Origin: Patellaria atrata CBS 101060
Lineage: Eukaryota; Ascomycota; Dothideomycetes; Patellariales; Patellariaceae
Reading direction: 5' to 3'
DNA: 64,000 nucleotides
Assembly (NCBI GenBank): GCA_010093705.1
Contig: MU006093.1
Coordinates: 1,358,849 to 1,422,848 of the forward strand
A model generated the notes under the pieces. That model made no database searches, was not told the origin of the DNA, and saw only the letters and a list, made by a program, of their open reading frames with translations. Shown here piece after piece: positions 11,680-22,836 of this stretch; the first letter of the stretch is position 1, and every line of letters begins with the position of its first letter. Position numbers and translations under genes: made by a program.

Positions 11680-13749
11680 CTACCCCATACTCCCACCACT
11701 CCTCTCCCCAATCAACCCCGCAAGCCTCAACAACTCCCTATCCGTCTCCCTATCCCCGGTACCGAGATTAACCCTCCTCCTCCTCTCCGCCTCCCGCTCC
11801 TCCCAGTCCCAAACCCGCCGCTGCAGCTCCGCCGCCTCCTCCCCCCCGAGCCCCCAAACCTCCAGCTCTTGTACCTCAAAGCGGTCCTGCCAATCCCCCT
11901 TTCCGGAATTTTTGCGACGGGGGAGTTTCGACGGGGAAAACGACCCCCCACCCTCGGCCCGGTGCGTGAAGACGGCGAACTCGAGCGCGGAATCGATGTG
12001 CAGGCTCACGGGGCCGAGGGGCACGAAGGGGGAGACGTGGGCCGTGTGGCCGGGGACCGGGGAGCCAAAGCCCAGGCCGGGGTGTGGGGAGGGGTGTTTG
12101 GCGAAGTAGGCGTATGCGGGGGTCGGGTGGTGGGGGATGGCGGGGAAGAGGTCGTGGGTTGGGGCGAGCTGGAAGAGGAGGGTCGAGGCGTCGGAGAAGG
12201 GGTGTTTGGGGGTTGTTTTCCAGGGGCCGGGGATGTAGGCGCCGTATGTGACTGTTGCGGTTGAGGAGTGGGGGAGACGGGAGGGCGGTAGGGAGGAGGT
12301 GAAGGGGCGGGTTGAGGGAGTGGTGGGGTGGGGAGGGAGGGTAGTCCCAGTTATGAGGAGGAAGGTTGGTTCACGCCAGTTGAAGACGTGCTTTTCGAAG
12401 GAGCCCATGCTGAAGCCGTGGGTGCTGCCGGCGTAGAGGGGGTGGAGGCGCCGGAAGAGGGAATGGTTGGGGAGGATGAAGGAGAGTTGGCTTATGGTGC
12501 TGAGGTTTAGGATCTCGCCTGGGTTGGGGAGGACGGGGCCGAGGGGCATGGGGTTGTCGGCTGGCCACTTGATAGATGTGTTTGAAGCTGTGCGTTTGGG
12601 AGGACCGAAGTTGTCGGACATTCTTGATGACGCGGTTGAGGATCTTCGTCTTGAGAGTGGGAACTCGGGTAGCCTGTTTGATGCATTTGAGGACCGACGG
12701 CTTGACCGTTCGAATCGTTCGAGATCGTTTTCTCCCCTAGGTGGCGTAGATGATCGGGAGTTCTTCCGTCTGGAGAGGTCGAGATCTTTAGCGAAAAGGA
12801 AGTGCTCGAATAGGGGCCGAAGTGCGTCGAATAGACGAGGCATTGCTGCTGAAACGACTGCATCAAAAACTTTGAATGTAGTACCAGGGACATTCTCCAC
12901 CTCAAAAGATGAAAGGACGTGTTGAGCCGTCTCTCGAAGCTCCTCGATTCTTCTAGGAGATAGTTGTGAGGTATAAGTGGCTATATCTTCCACCGGCTCC
13001 AAAGGTGCAATTAGAAGGATGAACTCGATTAGTCTTAACAGGTTGTCCGTAGGAACAATGGAATGGTGTACATTCGTTTTTTCTCCAAGTTTAAAGACTT
13101 CGTCTATATCCATCATATTCAGGTTGGCCAGAATCAAGTCGTCTTCATCATCTTCCGCTCCTTCTTCACCAGCGGCAGCATCCACTTCGAATCTCAATTT
13201 CGAGTCGTTGCGTCCATCTATACGCTCCGTACCTGCACTCGTTCTATCTTGAGTCTCATCTGCCTTGTCGTCTACGTTCTTATCATAGACAGCGAGACTA
13301 CGGTATATCTCCCTATGCCATGCTCTTTTGTTTCTCTTGCTAACGACTTTGCCCCATCGCTCGGTTAAGATGGTAACAACCTTGATTAAGGCATCGTTGG
13401 TCAATATTGCTGGTGCTTGACTAGGGAAAGGAAATGCACCTAGGTATCCTGCCATCTGGAAAATGACAGGACCTACTGCAATGGCATCTGGAAGCTCTAG
13501 GAACTTGCATAATGTGCTTTCACTCCAATATCTCAAGCCAGATTCAGTATCGCAGAGAGACCTGAATACCTCCTTGAAGCAATAGAGCTCAAGGGGAGTG
13601 TAGCATTTCGTTGCGAACGCCTCGCTAAGATGGCGTGAGAGCTGCTCTATTGGAGGTCGTCAGTTTCACATGTTTGTACCTCTGAAGCTTTAGGTATATT
13701 TACCAGTTGAGAGCTGCTGCGGCTTTTCTACAGATGGACCTTGTCCCAT
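11680..13749 (-). CDS. RTC5: Rtc5, TLDc-domain protein
   Basis: Two exons, 13749-13704 and 13646-11680, with a 57-nt intron; 670 aa. The first exon encodes only 15 codons starting MGQGPS, an N-myristoylation-type terminus, and joins to EQLSRHLSEAFATKCYTP, the family's usual beginning. The TLDc domain is at about residues 395-590 (FSMGSFEKHVFNWREPTFLLI, TYGAYIPGPWK, SALEFAVFTH). In yeast, Rtc5 binds the vacuolar proton ATPase and promotes its disassembly; myristoylation and membrane location are inferred here. A Ser/Arg-rich insert sits at about residues 310-390. The last 280 codons are markedly C-rich on the coding strand, unlike the first half. Confidence 0.85.
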
Positions 13750-14258
13750 TGTTACGGTGAGCTTTTCAGAATTTGGACTAACTTGGAGTTCTCGGATAAG
13801 ACGGAGCAGGTCGAAGGCATTTCACAGTACAATGGTGAATATAAAGTTCAATGATGGTGGGATTGGATGAAGATCTCATAAAGCTGTAGGCAGTAGCTGC
13901 CCCTCCAACGTCTTCTGTTCATTGGCTTAATTACGCAACCTTAAAGCTACTCGGATATACATTCTATCTAGAGATCAGGTGTAACATTCTACTGCATATG
14001 CCTTTCTATATCTTTGTATACTTGCATGGCGAGTTTCTAGATTTCTTATCCCCGCCTTCACGACGAGATGGGAATCTAATAACCTATACATAAACGCTCA
14101 TGAGACCTACTTGTTCTTTAGCGCCAACCATGACTTCTACAGTATCGTCAATAGAAATGCCAATCACTTATTCATACAATCCTTCTCTCATCTTCAACCA
14201 GGGGAAGATTTGAGATATTGAAAATCCTACATGCGGAGACTTTCTATCTGAGTATTCC
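13750..14258. other. Intergenic: RTC5 promoter and bL36m 3' flank
   Basis: About 500 bp, AT-rich. It holds an ATTGG (inverted CCAAT) box at about 13921 on the side of the RTC5 start. No coding sequence is seen. Confidence 0.5.
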
Positions 14259-14825
14259 TTATCCTTGTCTAAAGTTTTTGTAAGCTTCCATATGAAAGTT
14301 GGGAGCCAAGAGGATAGGCACCAACCTTTGCTTGTGCTTTGGGTTTTTACTGCATATTATGTAAACATATCTACCACCTTTCCGTCGTACACTCTAATTC
14401 TATTGTAAGCTCCTGGTTCCACGTGGAAGTTGGTGACGAATAACGTACCTTGCAACCATCACACAGTTTCTTGACAGAACTTCGAACCTAAAGGAACCAT
14501 AAATCAGCAAGCTATTCGACGACATATATACTCCAACAAACAAACAGCGAAAACAATATCCCGGGCTGTGTTCGCGTAATACCAGCGGAATGGTATTGCT
14601 ATGCTGAAATATGGAATATGTGCGAACCTTCATTCCTCTTGACTGCTCGAATTTTTGCACCTGGGAAGCAATTGATGTAATAGCTGGGCGCCGACTTAAT
14701 AATTGTGATCCTGTCCATGCGTGAGTCTGCAATGGGGCCCTGATTGTCGCGAAAGACCGCATCGCAGATGTTTGTAGACGAAAGATTCTTTGGCGTAACG
14801 GTAGGAATACGGTTCGGGAAAGCAT
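14259..14825 (-). CDS. RTC6: Mitochondrial large-subunit ribosomal protein bL36m
   Basis: Four exons: 14825-14628, 14487-14449, 14393-14326 and 14268-14259; introns 140, 55 and 57 nt; 104 aa. The mature part is spread over all exons: MK, then VRSSVKKLCDGCK, then SVRRKGGRYVYIICSKNPKH, ending KQRQG. It carries the bL36 zinc ribbon Cys75-x2-Cys78...Cys93-x5-His99. The first exon gives an Arg-rich, acid-free presequence from MLSRTVFLPLRQR. A Met 45 nt upstream (14870) is in frame but would add acidic residues, so 14825 is preferred. The last exon is only 10 nt, yet gives exactly the invariant RQG end. Donors GTTCGC and GTTGGT are weak. Confidence 0.88.
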
Positions 14826-16607
14826 CTCTACTCGTGAATTATAGTAAATTTCGGGATGATTAGGGTCCAAGGATAGTTCGTAGAGATGTCAGATACGGTG
14901 AATAGCAAGATTGGCTTCTCGTATGATGAATTATGGTAGGATTTCGCGTTCGAAGAAGCTCGTATGCGTTGAGAGTATGCGATACTGTCAGTCTTTAGCA
15001 GTTGCAACTAGCTTTTCGGTGCTCGGTGATTTTATTGATGCGGGCCTTGTATGGAGGTTAGAGGTAACCGTCTGGTTGATCTTCGGGCGGTCGAAAGCCC
15101 AAGTTGGCTCTTTCTAGGCACTCTGTCACTCTCTGAGGGTACACAAGGGCCAACCTGTTTGGCTCCTTCGCACATGGTTACAGCAATCTATTGGCAACAA
15201 GCTATACGGGCACAATTGCAACACCCTACAACAATACAGTACATGTACCATGGCCGTCTGTTTACCTTGGACGTTTTGTTTCCTAACGGTGCTCTCTCCT
15301 CCGCGGCGTGTACGGCGTGTACTTCGTGTACTCCGTGGGCTGAAATTCGGCGGCAATGTTCACAACAAGACCGCTTGATAAAAGGAGCACACGAATATTC
15401 GGCCAATGAAATTCATAGGCAAAGATCATTCGTGAGGTGATGTGAAGCGATGACAAACTGCTTTCCCTTTGATGCTTCTGAAGGCTTCGTGTACAAAAAT
15501 GACAGAAATGAAGACGGACATTTTTCTGACTCCATTTGGCGAAACTACAGGGCCGGCATGATCGTTCGCGTATTGTTAAATCCCGCCACGGCTTCAGCTC
15601 ATTCGTGGCAATCCTTATGGAAAGTTTAAGGCTTAGACTATCAGCTATAAGAGTACCAAAAAAGCGACAAAAAGCGACTTTGTTCAGGGGCCTGCAGGAT
15701 CCCAAGTCAGCAACCAAGCTAAATGGAAACCGTAACCAAAATCAAAGGTGCAAATGCTGGGTGGAGAGAGCGTCAGGTCACGTATTTCACTTCCTCTCAG
15801 AGAAACAAGCAATTCTAAATTCCTCCAAACACGAGCTGGGGGCACATTTACGAAGGCAAGCTTCCTAAAGAGCGAGCGCTAGACCTGGATACGCCTGATG
15901 ATATGGGACGAAACGGCAGGGGAGACTCGGGACACGGCGTGCACGGCAGAGTCGGAGTGAAAATCCAATCCGCTTATGCACATCTGAGACGCGGCATTGG
16001 GTTGAAGGGTCGCCATAGCCTCAAACTTGTTCAATTCAAGCTCTACCGTGGCGTCCGTCGAAATGAAGAGTGCGTAAGGTATCCAGTGAGGGTCGGTCTA
16101 AAAGCTGTTAGGCTCTGTTGAACACGCTGAAGGACTCGTTAGGGAACTTAGGGGGCTCCTGGGGCCCTTAGGGGCATCTCAGCATGCCTTGTTCCTCCAG
16201 TCAACTCTCACCAAATCCCCACAAACCGCCGACGCTGGCCAAGAGATCCCCGAATGAGAGTAAGCCAGTAATAGCGCGCCTACACAGCAGGGCCTCATTA
16301 ACCCCTGAACCCAAATATATAGAACAAATGCGAGCGCCCTACCCACACCTCTTTCTTGTCCCTTCCTCTCAATCACCTGCACTCGTCTGCATCGTATTTT
16401 CTATCGATGCGTATTGACAACTCTCTCTTTATTTAGTCAGGTTTTTTCTCAAACCATCTTTTAGACCAGAAGCTTGCCTTCTTGGTCGTGCCACTCGTTG
16501 AAAACCAAAAGCTTTATATTCTTTATTTTTACATCTCCTCTGTCTTTCAAATCTTCACATTTAATTGACACTAGTACCTTTGCTTGCGTACCGATTTTGG
16601 ATTCAGC
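14826..16607. other. Intergenic between bL36m and tyrosinase
   Basis: About 1.8 kb with overlapping unsupported frames on both strands (15051-15868). It includes a run of four GTGTAC-centred units at about 15307-15334 and the tyrosinase promoter on the right. Confidence 0.6.
16314..16322 (+). promoter_or_regulatory. Possible TATA element of the tyrosinase gene
   Basis: AAATATATAG about 290 nt before the tyrosinase start codon, followed by pyrimidine-rich DNA up to about 16560, as in well-expressed fungal promoters. Position and composition are the only support. Confidence 0.3.
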
Positions 16608-18981
16608 ATGTGGTCTAAACCAGCTGTTGGCCTTTCATGGCTGTTTACCATTCTCCTGATCACTCAGAGTGTTATCGCCAGCGCCGGTTTCCATGACGCC
16701 CCAGCTGAGGTCCATGACGCGATTAAGAGAGAGGTTGAGGCCCGCCAGGCTGATTTAGATGCCGAACATGAGAACCTGTTTGGCAAGAGACAGAGTGGCT
16801 TCAAGGCCGTCACTGGTGTTAGGAGCGGTATCTACCCCCGTCTGGAGATCAGAGAACTCGAGAGGAACGCCGACCAACTCACCCTCTACACTCTTGCCCT
16901 GCAGCGGATGATGGAGCGCCCCAATAGCGACAAGTTCTCTTACTATCAAATCGCTGGTAAGTATTGAAAGTCATTTCTTGAGTAGCTTCATCTCATGTAT
17001 CATAATAGGTATCCACGGTCGTGAATTTCAAATGTGGGATTCCGTTCGCGGTATCAGGTCCTCTGGTGGCTACTGCCCTCATTCTGCAAACATCTTCCTG
17101 CCTTGGCACAGGCCTTACCTAGCTCTTTTCGAGCAACTGGTCATTGGTTGGGCTAATACGATTGCGAATGAGTATCCCTCAAACGTTCGCGCAAGATACC
17201 GAACCGCTGCGAGCACTCTCCGTATGCCATACTGGGACTGGGCGGCGGCACCAGCCAACGGCAACACTGTTCCAAACATTGTCCGAGCGAGCACCATCCG
17301 CTTGAACACCCCGACTGGATCCCGTGTCATTAACAACCCGTTCTTCTCATATCGTTTCACCCAGAGACCCGCTGCGCTTGGTAGCTCCCCCTTCAACCAA
17401 CGTATGAACACGCTTCGTCACCCTACCAGCAATGCTGTCAATGCTGCGAGCAATAACAACGAGTTCCTGTCTGATATGAACCGCAACAGGGTCGGTCTCC
17501 GTGACCGTCTGTACAGACTTTTCACCCAGCCCTCGAACTTCATGTCCGTCGGTACTTCTTGTGTTGGTAACAACTGCGGCAACACGCAGTCTCACGACAG
17601 CTTCGAGTCTACCCATGACGCTATCCACGCTATCTCTGGTGGTTCTTCCGGTGGTCACATGTACTACGTTGACTTCTCTGCCTTCGACCCAATCTTCTGG
17701 CTGCATCACACTAACGTTGACCGACACTTCGCCATGTACCGCTATCTCCAACCCAACAGTTATGTTACCAACGGCGCTCTGACCCAAAACAACTATGTCT
17801 GGAACCGTGGCGACGTGAAGAATGCCTTCAGCGATCTCCTCCCCTTCCACAAGGATACTCAAGGTCGATTCTGGAACTCTCAAGATGTTGCTGGAACTCG
17901 TATCCTCGGTTATGTCTACAGGGAAATTTCTGGAAGCGCAAATGCTGCTAGCGTTCGTAACGATGTCAATCGTCTCTATGGACCCAATGCTAGCGGACGT
18001 GTCAGGAGGCGACAGATTCCTACGACCGGCTATTACTATGGTGGTAACAGCACGTACGGCAACAACACTAGCTGCAACGCCACCGAACCGATCAAGGATT
18101 ACACTGCAGATTTCATCGCTGATAAGCACGCCATGGGTGGTTCTTATAACGTCTACGTCTTCCTTGGTAACTATAGTGCTGAGGTCTCTCAATGGTTCGG
18201 CGAGAAGTCCTACTGCGGTCTCTATTCCGTCTTCGCTCCCCTTAGCGGTGGAGACTCTGGAGTGACCGTTACTGGCCAAATTCCTCTCAACACAGCTCTC
18301 ATTTCTGCTTACGACGCTGGCCAACTTGACTGTTTGGATGACGCCTCTATTACGAAGTACATCAAGGAAAACCTTCACTGGGAGGTCGTCAAGGTAAATA
18401 GCTCCCTAACTCGTCTTCCTCATTGGACTGTCGATTAACATTCTCCATAGGCTGGTTATGAAGTCGTTCCCCCGACATCTTGCCCAGGTCTCGAAGTTGC
18501 CGTTTCCCGTCAGGCCTATACCCCTTCCCGCGGCACCAGCGACTTCCCCATCTATCACGGCATTCCTGAGGTGGTTCCTGACTGCACCAGCGGCAAACCT
18601 GCGGGTTACAGCGGTCCCAAGCGTGGCCGTGGTTACTTCGATTACTCTAAGCCCTCCACCGCACCCCCCGCAGGCTATCCTGAGTATGCCCCTCCCCCGG
18701 TTGACTACCCTATCCACTACGAAAATGGCCCAGCCCCCGTTGACTATAATAATGGCCCTGATTCTGAGTGGCATGGCGAGTACCCGTCTGAGAACCCACC
18801 TCCCTACGATGATGACGAGCCTGATGCGGGTGAGCCGACTGGTACATACACCTACTCCGAAGCTTACCCGGCTCCAACCGGCTTCTGTGCGGACGAGTGT
18901 GGTGAGACCGTTATCAAGTATGTTGACGAGCACGGCCAATACCTCTACGAGGAGATGCAACCATCGTATGGAAAGATGTAA
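16608..18981 (+). CDS. Secreted tyrosinase (type-3 copper polyphenol oxidase)
   Basis: Three exons: 16608-16956, 17009-18393 and 18451-18981 (introns 52 and 57 nt); 754 aa. A signal peptide (about 1-25) is followed by a short pro-region ending FGKRQ, a Kex2-type site. CuA ligands are His119 (GIHG), His141 and His150 (LPWHRP). Cys139 in the Y-C-P-H pattern should form the Cys-His thioether of fungal tyrosinases. CuB is His319/His323 (THDAIH) plus the HH pair at 349-350 (FWLHHTNVDR). A Tyrosinase_C region follows (SYNVYVFLG) after an Arg cluster (RVRRRQ, second processing site). The final 120 residues are Pro/Tyr/Asp/Glu-rich with a CADECGE motif. It oxidises mono- and diphenols to quinones (melanin, cross-linking). 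An in-frame Met at 16584 would put charge before the signal, so 16608 is preferred. Confidence 0.93.
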
Positions 18982-20307
18982 TGGGGTAATGGAGCTGTCA
19001 ATAGGAAGTGGGTGGTTGAATGTAGAATCTGTTTAGAGGTCGAGTTGGATTCTGACCAGGAGATGTAATTGTAAGGGAATCTACGCGAATACAGTCGTAT
19101 GTTGATAACCACACCACACGCTCACTCACATAAAGCTTGCATTGGGAACGGGTATACCCAGAGAAATCTTCTCTTCACGACTATGGGATCATTAGGGGCT
19201 AAGGCTTATTGCTTCTGTTTTTGTTCGGTATCATATCCTCTAATTCGTACTCATTGTAGATACAGCCGCATGAGGGTTTGGATCTGCTGGGATTTTTGCT
19301 GGCATCTTTTGTTTAATTCATGACTGTTCTGGGATTTCTAGGTGGTGAGGATTGGAAGATTATTTTGTAGTCAACGATTGTGAATTTTTATTCAATACTT
19401 CTTCCTGCCTCTTTTTCTCACCTCTCGGCTTCAACGTGAATGAAACCTCCCCACGAAACACATGATCTTCGATCTTACGGTGTAAATCTTTTAAGGAGTA
19501 GTAAGCCAATAACTCTGATATAGTTAGTGCTCAGCCGCACTTTTATGGGGACCAATTACGGATGTTGGCACATCGTAGATTCGTAATTTGTGAATCAGGA
19601 TAGCGGCACTGACTCATGAAACGAGTTCAAGATTACTGTTTCTTGATTTTTCCTTTTGAAGGCATGTTTCTGCTGCTTTTCCTCGTACCTGGTCGGCCTT
19701 GATATAATTATCCTTTTTTGGATGTTATAGGATAGTAATATGAACAGATAACAGAGGTCAAAAATCATGTCACAACTCACAACCCGTATTACAGCAACAA
19801 GCACGAGCGAGAAGTGCGTTGCTTTCATTTTTCTTGAGTGGAGTTTACCGCCAAACTCCACGCTTTCCTCGGGTTACGAAACGCTATTGTTTTCAATTTT
19901 GGTTAAATAGTGGAGACTTTCCTTTTTCTACTTTGAGGCTCACAGCCTCGTGGCCTCGTGGCCTCACCTGATGATTTTCTTAGTTCCCTTGGAGTCGTTC
20001 TTGATTCTTGACTCCTCGGGATCTTCCATAGTTCGGAAGAAACAAACACGGGATACTGTATCAGTTCTTTGGTATCATGACAGCTGTCGGTTTGTAACTT
20101 CTCACGTGAAGGGTGGGATGGAGGAATACAAGTACGTCAAGAATGAAGAAGTAGGAGGTAGTTCTACGGTACTGTACGAACGAACTCAGTCTATCAATAT
20201 TTTCCAATACTTTTACCCTTTTACATCGTATCTTTCTTACCACCATCCACCTCTTCAACCGTCCCATCTCCCCTTCTTTGTCGTCAACTCCACCCTTTAT
20301 CCATCTC
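18982..20307. other. Intergenic between tyrosinase and isochorismatase-family gene (convergent)
   Basis: Both flanking genes end here. AT-rich with only weak frames. A GGTACTGTACG motif lies at 20168-20178. I see no gene. Confidence 0.6.
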
Positions 20308-21222
20308 CTACGCCTCCTCAACTAAAACCCCCTCTCCAGGCAGCATGGTCCCATTGTTTATCGCCGCCGCATGTGCCCTCGCCAACATCCCATAGACCGG
20401 ATAATAAGTATCCAACCAGGGAATCACCTCCAGCGCACCAGGCGTGTTCCTCCAATCCCGCATCAAGTCACAGACGATCGCGAACAAGGACACGACCTGC
20501 ACGCCAGCCGAGCGCATCCAATCGTTCGCGCTGTCCCGGATCAGCTCGGTGGTGGTGCCGGACGCTTCGACGTTAGCCCAGACGCTGTAGCCTTCGGCGC
20601 GCAGGGAGAGAGCGAAGAACGCGGTGCCTGAGACGACGTCAGTACCCGTCACTGGGCTTGATGTTTGGGGAGGAGGGAACACATACAGACGTCCGTCACG
20701 ATGCCGCCGATGATGATCTGCTTCTTCCCTGTGGCGCGGATGGCATCGCGAACCTCAGTGTTATCCCAGGCGTTGACTTCGCCGCCGCGCATGATGAGAG
20801 GCGCGTCGGGGTACATTTCGAGCATCTCTTTTGGAAGAGGGCCGTTGGGACCTGTGATGTAGCCGTCAGTTATACGTTTATTCAGACATAGGTAGATATT
20901 TTTTTTCGGTGGAGAGAGGCTTACCCCATTCGGCAGATGTGGTCAGGATGGTTGGGATGTCGAATAGCTTGCCGATGGCTGCGTGTGCCATCATGTTGTT
21001 CTTGTATAGCGTGGCGTCGAAGTCCCGGACGAGGTTGTAGAGCCCGACTTGTTGATCGAGGATAATCAGGACGGAATTGTTCTTGTCTAGACGCTCCCAG
21101 GGGACGGCTGTTCGACTGTTAGTACTGATAGTGTCGACAGCGCCAGAATGGAACATACCATCAGCGAAGACGGAGCTCAACAGGCCCAAAAATGGGATCA
21201 AGCTTGATAAACTGAATTTCAT
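20308..21222 (-). CDS. Secreted isochorismatase-family cysteine hydrolase (YcaC-like)
   Basis: Four exons: 21222-21159, 21107-20925, 20851-20687 and 20627-20308; 243 aa. The start codes a clear signal peptide (FSLSSLIPFLGLLSSVFA), unusual for this mostly cytosolic family. Catalytic Asp39 lies in LIILDQQVGL. Cys138 lies in GGIVTDVCTAF and is created by splicing (T|GC). The middle motif reads RGGEVNAWDN, as in YcaC-type members, so the usual lysine is not obvious. Enzymes of this superfamily hydrolyse amides or vinyl ethers; the substrate here is unknown. Intron 1 (51 nt, GTATGT...TACTAACAG) is in frame without a stop, so retention would insert 17 residues after the signal peptide. Confidence 0.85.
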
Positions 21223-22461
21223 CTTGAAGATCGGATTTAAAGTCTCTTTGAACGAGGAGCTTGAATGTTGTCTTCTGGTCTACTTCTGCTCCCTTTTCCT
21301 CGCGCGAAAACGCTCCCTTTATACACCCCATACGAAGCTCTATCTATCACCAATTTCCATGTCACCGATACAAACATCGCCTACACAATCACGCATATTC
21401 TTTTCTTCCCCGCCCCACGAGCATTATCATATCCTGTTTACGGTAAGTCTCGCCGTGCAGATCGAGCTAGTAAACAAACTCATAGCTCCTTTCGACTCTA
21501 TCGGGCACTATTGAAGCTCTCGGACATTCATACCCCATATCCCAACGCCTCCCAAGCAAGCGAAACAACGAAAAGTAAAATTGCGGTGCCGCGGCATCGT
21601 GGCAGGCATCGTGGGTACAATATTGGAGCAGACATTGCAGTCGCTGGATGAATAACAGCTAAGTCAGCCGTTCGTTCTCGCCAAGCTTGCTGACATGCAG
21701 GTGTCCTACCGGGAGATATAGAAGGTTAAACACCAACCGCCCAATGATCTCTTCGGAAATATATTAACCTAGATTTTGAGGGCGTCACAACGTTGCACTT
21801 GAGATCCGTGACCTTGGCGGGTCGGGCCTTTGGTATCGGTGGGTGGTTGCAGCCCTGAAGCTTGATCAGGGGCGATGCTGGATTGCTCAGCTCCTAATCA
21901 GCGTCGACAAATGCAGCTTTTGGTGGCGAAAGAACCTCAGATGCGGGCACAGCTCACAAGGCTGAACCTACCTGGGTAGAGTGAACGAATGAAACATGAG
22001 AAGGGAGCAATGTGCATAATAGACGTTATTGGTAAATGCACGACACGGGGACTCTCGCTCACCGCTGACGGGATACGATAGAGCTACAGTTTATTTGAGA
22101 CACAATGGGCGACCTAAAAGTGACTTTGACTGATTTAAAATCTATGATTCAGGATTTAGTAAAGAGATTTGCGGGTTGAGAATGAAGAACTTTGACTACT
22201 GAATGCAAAGAGCGAGTCAAGCATAACTCAAGAAATTAGGTAAAACAAGTTCGATTTTTACTAATTGAAGATAATTCAAGGAGTGTGCTTTCTTGTTGTT
22301 TCTGTACAAGTACGATTCCAAAGATCCCTCAGAGAAAGTAAAGCTGACATTGAACGAGTTGTATCTTGTCTCCTAAGACATCCATCCGCGCTGTTTTGTT
22401 AGTCAATGTGTTGATATACTTTCTTAACATAAGGGATCTTCTTTACCTCATATCATTGCTC
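21223..22461. other. Intergenic between isochorismatase-family gene and small secreted protein gene
   Basis: About 1.2 kb. It includes the promoter of the upstream isochorismatase-family gene. Overlapping plus-strand frames at 21077-21651 show no family signal. No gene supported. Confidence 0.6.
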
Positions 22462-22836
22462 TCACATACACTGTGGGTAAATCCACAACTCCTCACAATT
22501 CGGTTGCTCACACAGAGTGTCGCACGCCACTCCTGGACGAACAAACACCCTGCCTTCCTGTGTGGCCCACGGTAGACGCCATTGAGCAGCAGGGTCTGCT
22601 CCCACTTCTCTTGGATTCGCCTTGTAGCCTGCCCTACAAGCGCAGTAGTTGGGACCATTGAGACCATCATGGCCCCAGTTGTAGATGCAAGAGGTCGTGA
22701 TATGACATTGGTTCTGCTCGGGAAACGGAGAGCACGTCATGCACTGTACTGGCGCATGTTGTCTTTCGAAGATTCTTGATGGACGAGCGGTTGCTGAAGT
22801 CGCAAGGACACCAGCTATGAGATAGAAGAACTTCAT
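22462..22836 (-). CDS. Small secreted cysteine-rich protein, EGF-like spacing
   Basis: A single-exon 124-aa protein. A signal peptide (about 1-18, FFYLIAGVLATSATA) precedes a mature region with ten cysteines at 32, 35, 44, 50, 65, 67, 105, 109, 114 and 123. The CACRAGYK segment (65-72) looks like the end of an EGF-like module. The second half (WRLPW, then VFVRPGVACDTLC) is a conserved-looking tail. Even cysteine number and export signal suggest a disulfide-stabilised extracellular protein, possibly an effector or cell-wall protein. I do not recognise a named family; function unknown. It stands alone between two gene-free stretches of about 1 kb. Confidence 0.75.
   Translation of the reverse strand: MKFFYLIAGVLATSATARPSRIFERQHAPVQCMTCSPFPEQNQCHITTSCIYNWGHDGLNGPNYCACRAGYKANPREVGADPAAQWRLPWATQEGRVFVRPGVACDTLCEQPNCEELWIYPQCM

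Noticed and set aside
17347-18378. 343-codon antisense frame within the tyrosinase gene
   Set aside because: Shadow of a codon-biased coding exon; no domain, and the sense strand has all copper ligands.
16608-21222. Tyrosinase plus isochorismatase-family gene as a biosynthetic cluster
   Set aside because: No backbone synthase, transcription factor or tailoring enzymes nearby; the genes are convergent and flanked by housekeeping genes.
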